Assembly (NCBI GenBank): GCA_947372405.1
Contig: CANBTO010000268.1
Span: 1 to 6,899 of the forward strand
Origin: Verrucomicrobiaceae bacterium
GTDB taxonomy: Bacteria > Verrucomicrobiota > Verrucomicrobiae > Verrucomicrobiales > Akkermansiaceae
Direction of reading: 5' to 3'
DNA: 6,899 nt
The position numbers and the translations under genes were made by a program. Positions within the stretch are counted from its first letter, which is position 1, and each line of letters starts with the position of its first letter. Below, piece after piece: positions 5,780-6,899 of the stretch. The notes beneath the pieces are model-generated. The model searched no databases. It worked only from the letters and a program-made list of their open reading frames with translations, and was not told the origin of the DNA.

Positions 5780-6060
5780 GCGATGCGATCAAGTCGCCTG
5801 TTTTGTTTCCGAACGGCAACAGCACCCGATATTTTTGCGGCGGTACGAGCAACTGGAATTTACCTTTTTCGGCTCAAGTGCATTTCGAAGTTTTCATCAC
5901 CGACATTGGGATAATGAGAAAATCATCAAACATGTGACTTTTCAGAACTGCGGCACCTGCGTTTCTCATCCGTAAACCGAACTGCGGATTATGGGGTCAA
6001 TGAGCCAATGATGATTGGGTTCATTCGGATTTACAGGGCCTGATGTGAATTCCAGCTAGG
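5780..6060. other. Intergenic stretch without a supported gene
   Basis: No reading frame here has a recognisable product, a plausible start context and family-like composition. The only structures I see are a 9-base direct repeat GAACTGCGG at 5945-5953 and 5979-5987, and the imperfect dyad at 5999-6025. No tRNA cloverleaf or CRISPR-like array was seen. The stretch is richer in A and T than the flanking genes. A small RNA cannot be excluded. Confidence 0.5.
5999..6025. other. Imperfect inverted repeat in the intergenic region
   Basis: AATGAGCCAAT (5999-6009) and ATTGGGTTCATT (6014-6025) can pair around the four-base loop GATG, with five pairs on each side of a one-base bulge and mismatch. It sits about 110 bases upstream of the predicted start of the plus-strand transcript. 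It could be an operator or a hairpin of an unannotated RNA. No T-run follows. Confidence 0.35.
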
Positions 6061-6066
6061 AAAATG

Positions 6067-6101
6067 CGTTTTTTAAAAAACGTTCAAATTCATTTAAAAA
6101 A
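6067..6101 (+). promoter_or_regulatory. Palindrome and phased A-tracts upstream of the plus-strand promoter (UP-element or bent DNA)
   Basis: CGTTTTTTAAAAAACG (6067-6082) is a perfect 16-base palindrome. A-tracts centred at about 6077, 6088 and 6098 are spaced close to one helical turn, and the last one ends two bases before the -35 element. This arrangement is typical of intrinsically curved DNA or an UP element contacted by the RNA polymerase alpha subunit. The palindrome could also bind a repressor. Confidence 0.45.
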
Positions 6102-6103
6102 TC

Positions 6104-6132
6104 TTGATTAGTAAGGACATCTAAAATATAAA
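6104..6132 (+). promoter_or_regulatory. Sigma70-like promoter for the exported-protein gene
   Basis: TTGATT (6104-6109) and TATAAA (6127-6132) are separated by exactly 17 bases and match the consensus at four and five of six positions. A start near 6139 gives a leader of about 74 bases before the preferred ATG at 6213. This is the best promoter-like sequence in the window. Confidence 0.6.
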
Positions 6133-6212
6133 GGGGCCGTGATAATTGCCTGCGGTCAATGAAACCGAAGGGAATTGTCGATTTTTCGTACGCTGTGATC
6201 CCTCTCTCCATC

Positions 6213-6899
6213 ATGAACCTCCCATTTCAGAAATGGCTTGCCACCAGGATATCCGGCTTTCTGCTGGTTGCGGCTTGCGGTTTTATCATTCCTGTATCCG
6301 CTCTGCCTGCCGTCAGGCAGACGTTTTTCGTGCCATTTCCGGAAGCTGACTTCCAAACATCGTTGAAGGCGATCGATACCACCGGGACAGCAGTGGGCAA
6401 TCAGATCAAGTCCACGATTTCGATCGTGGTTCCGACAGCCGGTACGATCATCATTTATGATCACTGGGAAGACGGATACGAGGCGGATCCGAGCAATCCC
6501 ACTCAATCCTCCACACAAATCTGGGGTGATGGCAATCCGGCGCATGGCCAGCCTCCTGGCTACCCGAGCAATGTCCTGCCCGCCGGGGCGGTGATCAAGT
6601 TGCAGAATGTGGTCAATCTGCCTCGCAGCGCCGGAACCCTCGCCTATGACGGACGGGATCGCATTTCCGCCACATCTGCGATCGCTGTCACACGTGCCGC
6701 TTGGGGAGTGAGTCCCGGCACGGTGCTTTGCAGTGCCTCCGAAGTCTATGACACGAGGAAATATGGCAAAGCATTCAGAATACCCGTTGGCACAAACGTC
6801 GGCTCTTCACAGCAGTTCGAATACTCCTGCCTGCACATCATAGCTTCGCAAGACAATACGACTGTCCAGGTTGATATCGATGGCAACGGCACGATCGAT
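6213..6899 (+). CDS. Exported protein of unknown function with YDHWEDGYE motif, N-terminal 229 residues, cut by window edge
   Basis: The frame is open from the ATG at 6213 to the right edge. Residues 1-30 form a signal peptide: Lys7 and Arg12, a hydrophobic core (about 14-28), and a cleavage site after Val-Ser-Ala30. VAAC (19-22) loosely resembles a lipobox, but the core continues past it, so a lipoprotein is less likely. The mature part is rich in Thr, Ser, Gly and Val and looks beta-rich. IYDHWEDGYEADP (81-93) is a striking acidic-aromatic motif, and ASQDNTTVQVDIDGNGTID at the edge holds a DxDGNG stretch that could bind calcium. I recall similar stretches in large bacterial surface proteins and in IgGFc-binding-like domains, but cannot confirm this. 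An in-frame ATG at 6159 would add 18 residues ahead of the signal peptide. Neither start has a Shine-Dalgarno. The final size, anchoring and function are unknown. Confidence 0.85.
   Translation, partial: MNLPFQKWLATRISGFLLVAACGFIIPVSALPAVRQTFFVPFPEADFQTSLKAIDTTGTAVGNQIKSTISIVVPTAGTIIIYDHWEDGYEADPSNPTQSSTQIWGDGNPAHGQPPGYPSNVLPAGAVIKLQNVVNLPRSAGTLAYDGRDRISATSAIAVTRAAWGVSPGTVLCSASEVYDTRKYGKAFRIPVGTNVGSSQQFEYSCLHIIASQDNTTVQVDIDGNGTID
6302..6328 (+). promoter_or_regulatory. Hairpin followed by T-run inside the start of the exported-protein gene
   Basis: TCTGCCTG (6302-6309) and CAGGCAGA (6314-6321) form a perfect 8-bp stem with the loop CCGT, followed two bases later by five T's (6324-6328). This is the form of an intrinsic terminator on the plus strand, yet it lies in codons for residues 30-39, at the signal-peptide junction. 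It might attenuate transcription when translation lags, or it may be a chance result of the coding sequence. Confidence 0.4.

Noticed and set aside
5686..5937. 83-residue open frame on the plus strand in the intergenic region
   Set aside because: It overlaps the nuoG leader stem-loop, the putative nuoG promoter and the CRP-type palindrome, shows no recognisable domain and has no plausible initiation context.
6276..6280. Lipoprotein signal at VAAC in the exported protein
   Set aside because: The Cys at residue 22 is in the middle of the hydrophobic stretch, which continues to a good Val-Ser-Ala cleavage site at residue 30, so ordinary signal peptidase cleavage fits better.
6156..6545. 129-residue minus-strand frame opposite the exported-protein gene
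   Set aside because: The opposite strand has a signal peptide, promoter and coherent protein; this frame is Arg/Gly-rich with no motif and is best seen as a shadow.

Overview
The window is a bacterial chromosomal segment with two transcription units that diverge from a roughly 550-base intergenic region. Positions 1-5660, all on the minus strand, hold six consecutive subunits of proton-pumping NADH:quinone oxidoreductase (respiratory complex I) in the order nuoG-nuoH-nuoI-nuoJ-nuoK-nuoL. NuoL runs off the left edge and only its first 291 residues are visible. Positions 6213-6899, on the plus strand, hold the first 229 residues of an exported protein that runs off the right edge. I think the organism is a member of the Verrucomicrobiota or a close PVC relative, judging from the overall flavour of the Nuo proteins (long NuoH, compact NuoG) and the neighbouring large-exported-protein type of gene. 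That is inference; no rRNA or other phylogenetic marker is present.

The nuo genes form one co-directional block with spacers of 37 (G-H), 52 (H-I), 74 (I-J), 31 (J-K) and 93 (K-L) bases, so one operon is the simplest reading. NuoG is the Fe-S subunit at the NADH-side arm, NuoI carries electrons through two 4Fe-4S clusters toward the quinone site, NuoH anchors the arm to the membrane and forms the quinone chamber, and NuoJ, NuoK and NuoL make up part of the proton-translocating membrane arm. The block starts at nuoG. The genes that usually stand before it (nuoA-F, including the NADH-binding nuoF and nuoE) are not upstream, so the complex I genes must be split in this genome. nuoM and nuoN may lie beyond the left edge.

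The control regions are the least ordinary part. About 100 bases upstream of nuoG is a perfect 18-base palindrome containing the exact TGTGA-N6-TCACA layout of a CRP-type operator, and between it and the start codon is a 9-bp stem-loop. None of the seven start codons shows a Shine-Dalgarno sequence. Several nuo leaders contain no G at all for 23 to 46 bases before the start codon, and the spacers inside the operon carry tandem 7-base repeats, clear in front of nuoI and nuoH and weaker in front of nuoL, nuoK and nuoJ.

The plus-strand gene has a good sigma70-like promoter (TTGATT-17-TATAAA) preceded by a 16-base palindrome and A-tracts spaced at about one helical turn. Its product has a signal peptide, a conspicuous YDHWEDGYE motif and a DxDGNG stretch at the point where the window ends. 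A hairpin followed by five T's lies within the first 120 bases of this gene. The rest of the intergenic region (about 5780-6060) holds no gene I can support, only a short direct repeat and one imperfect dyad.
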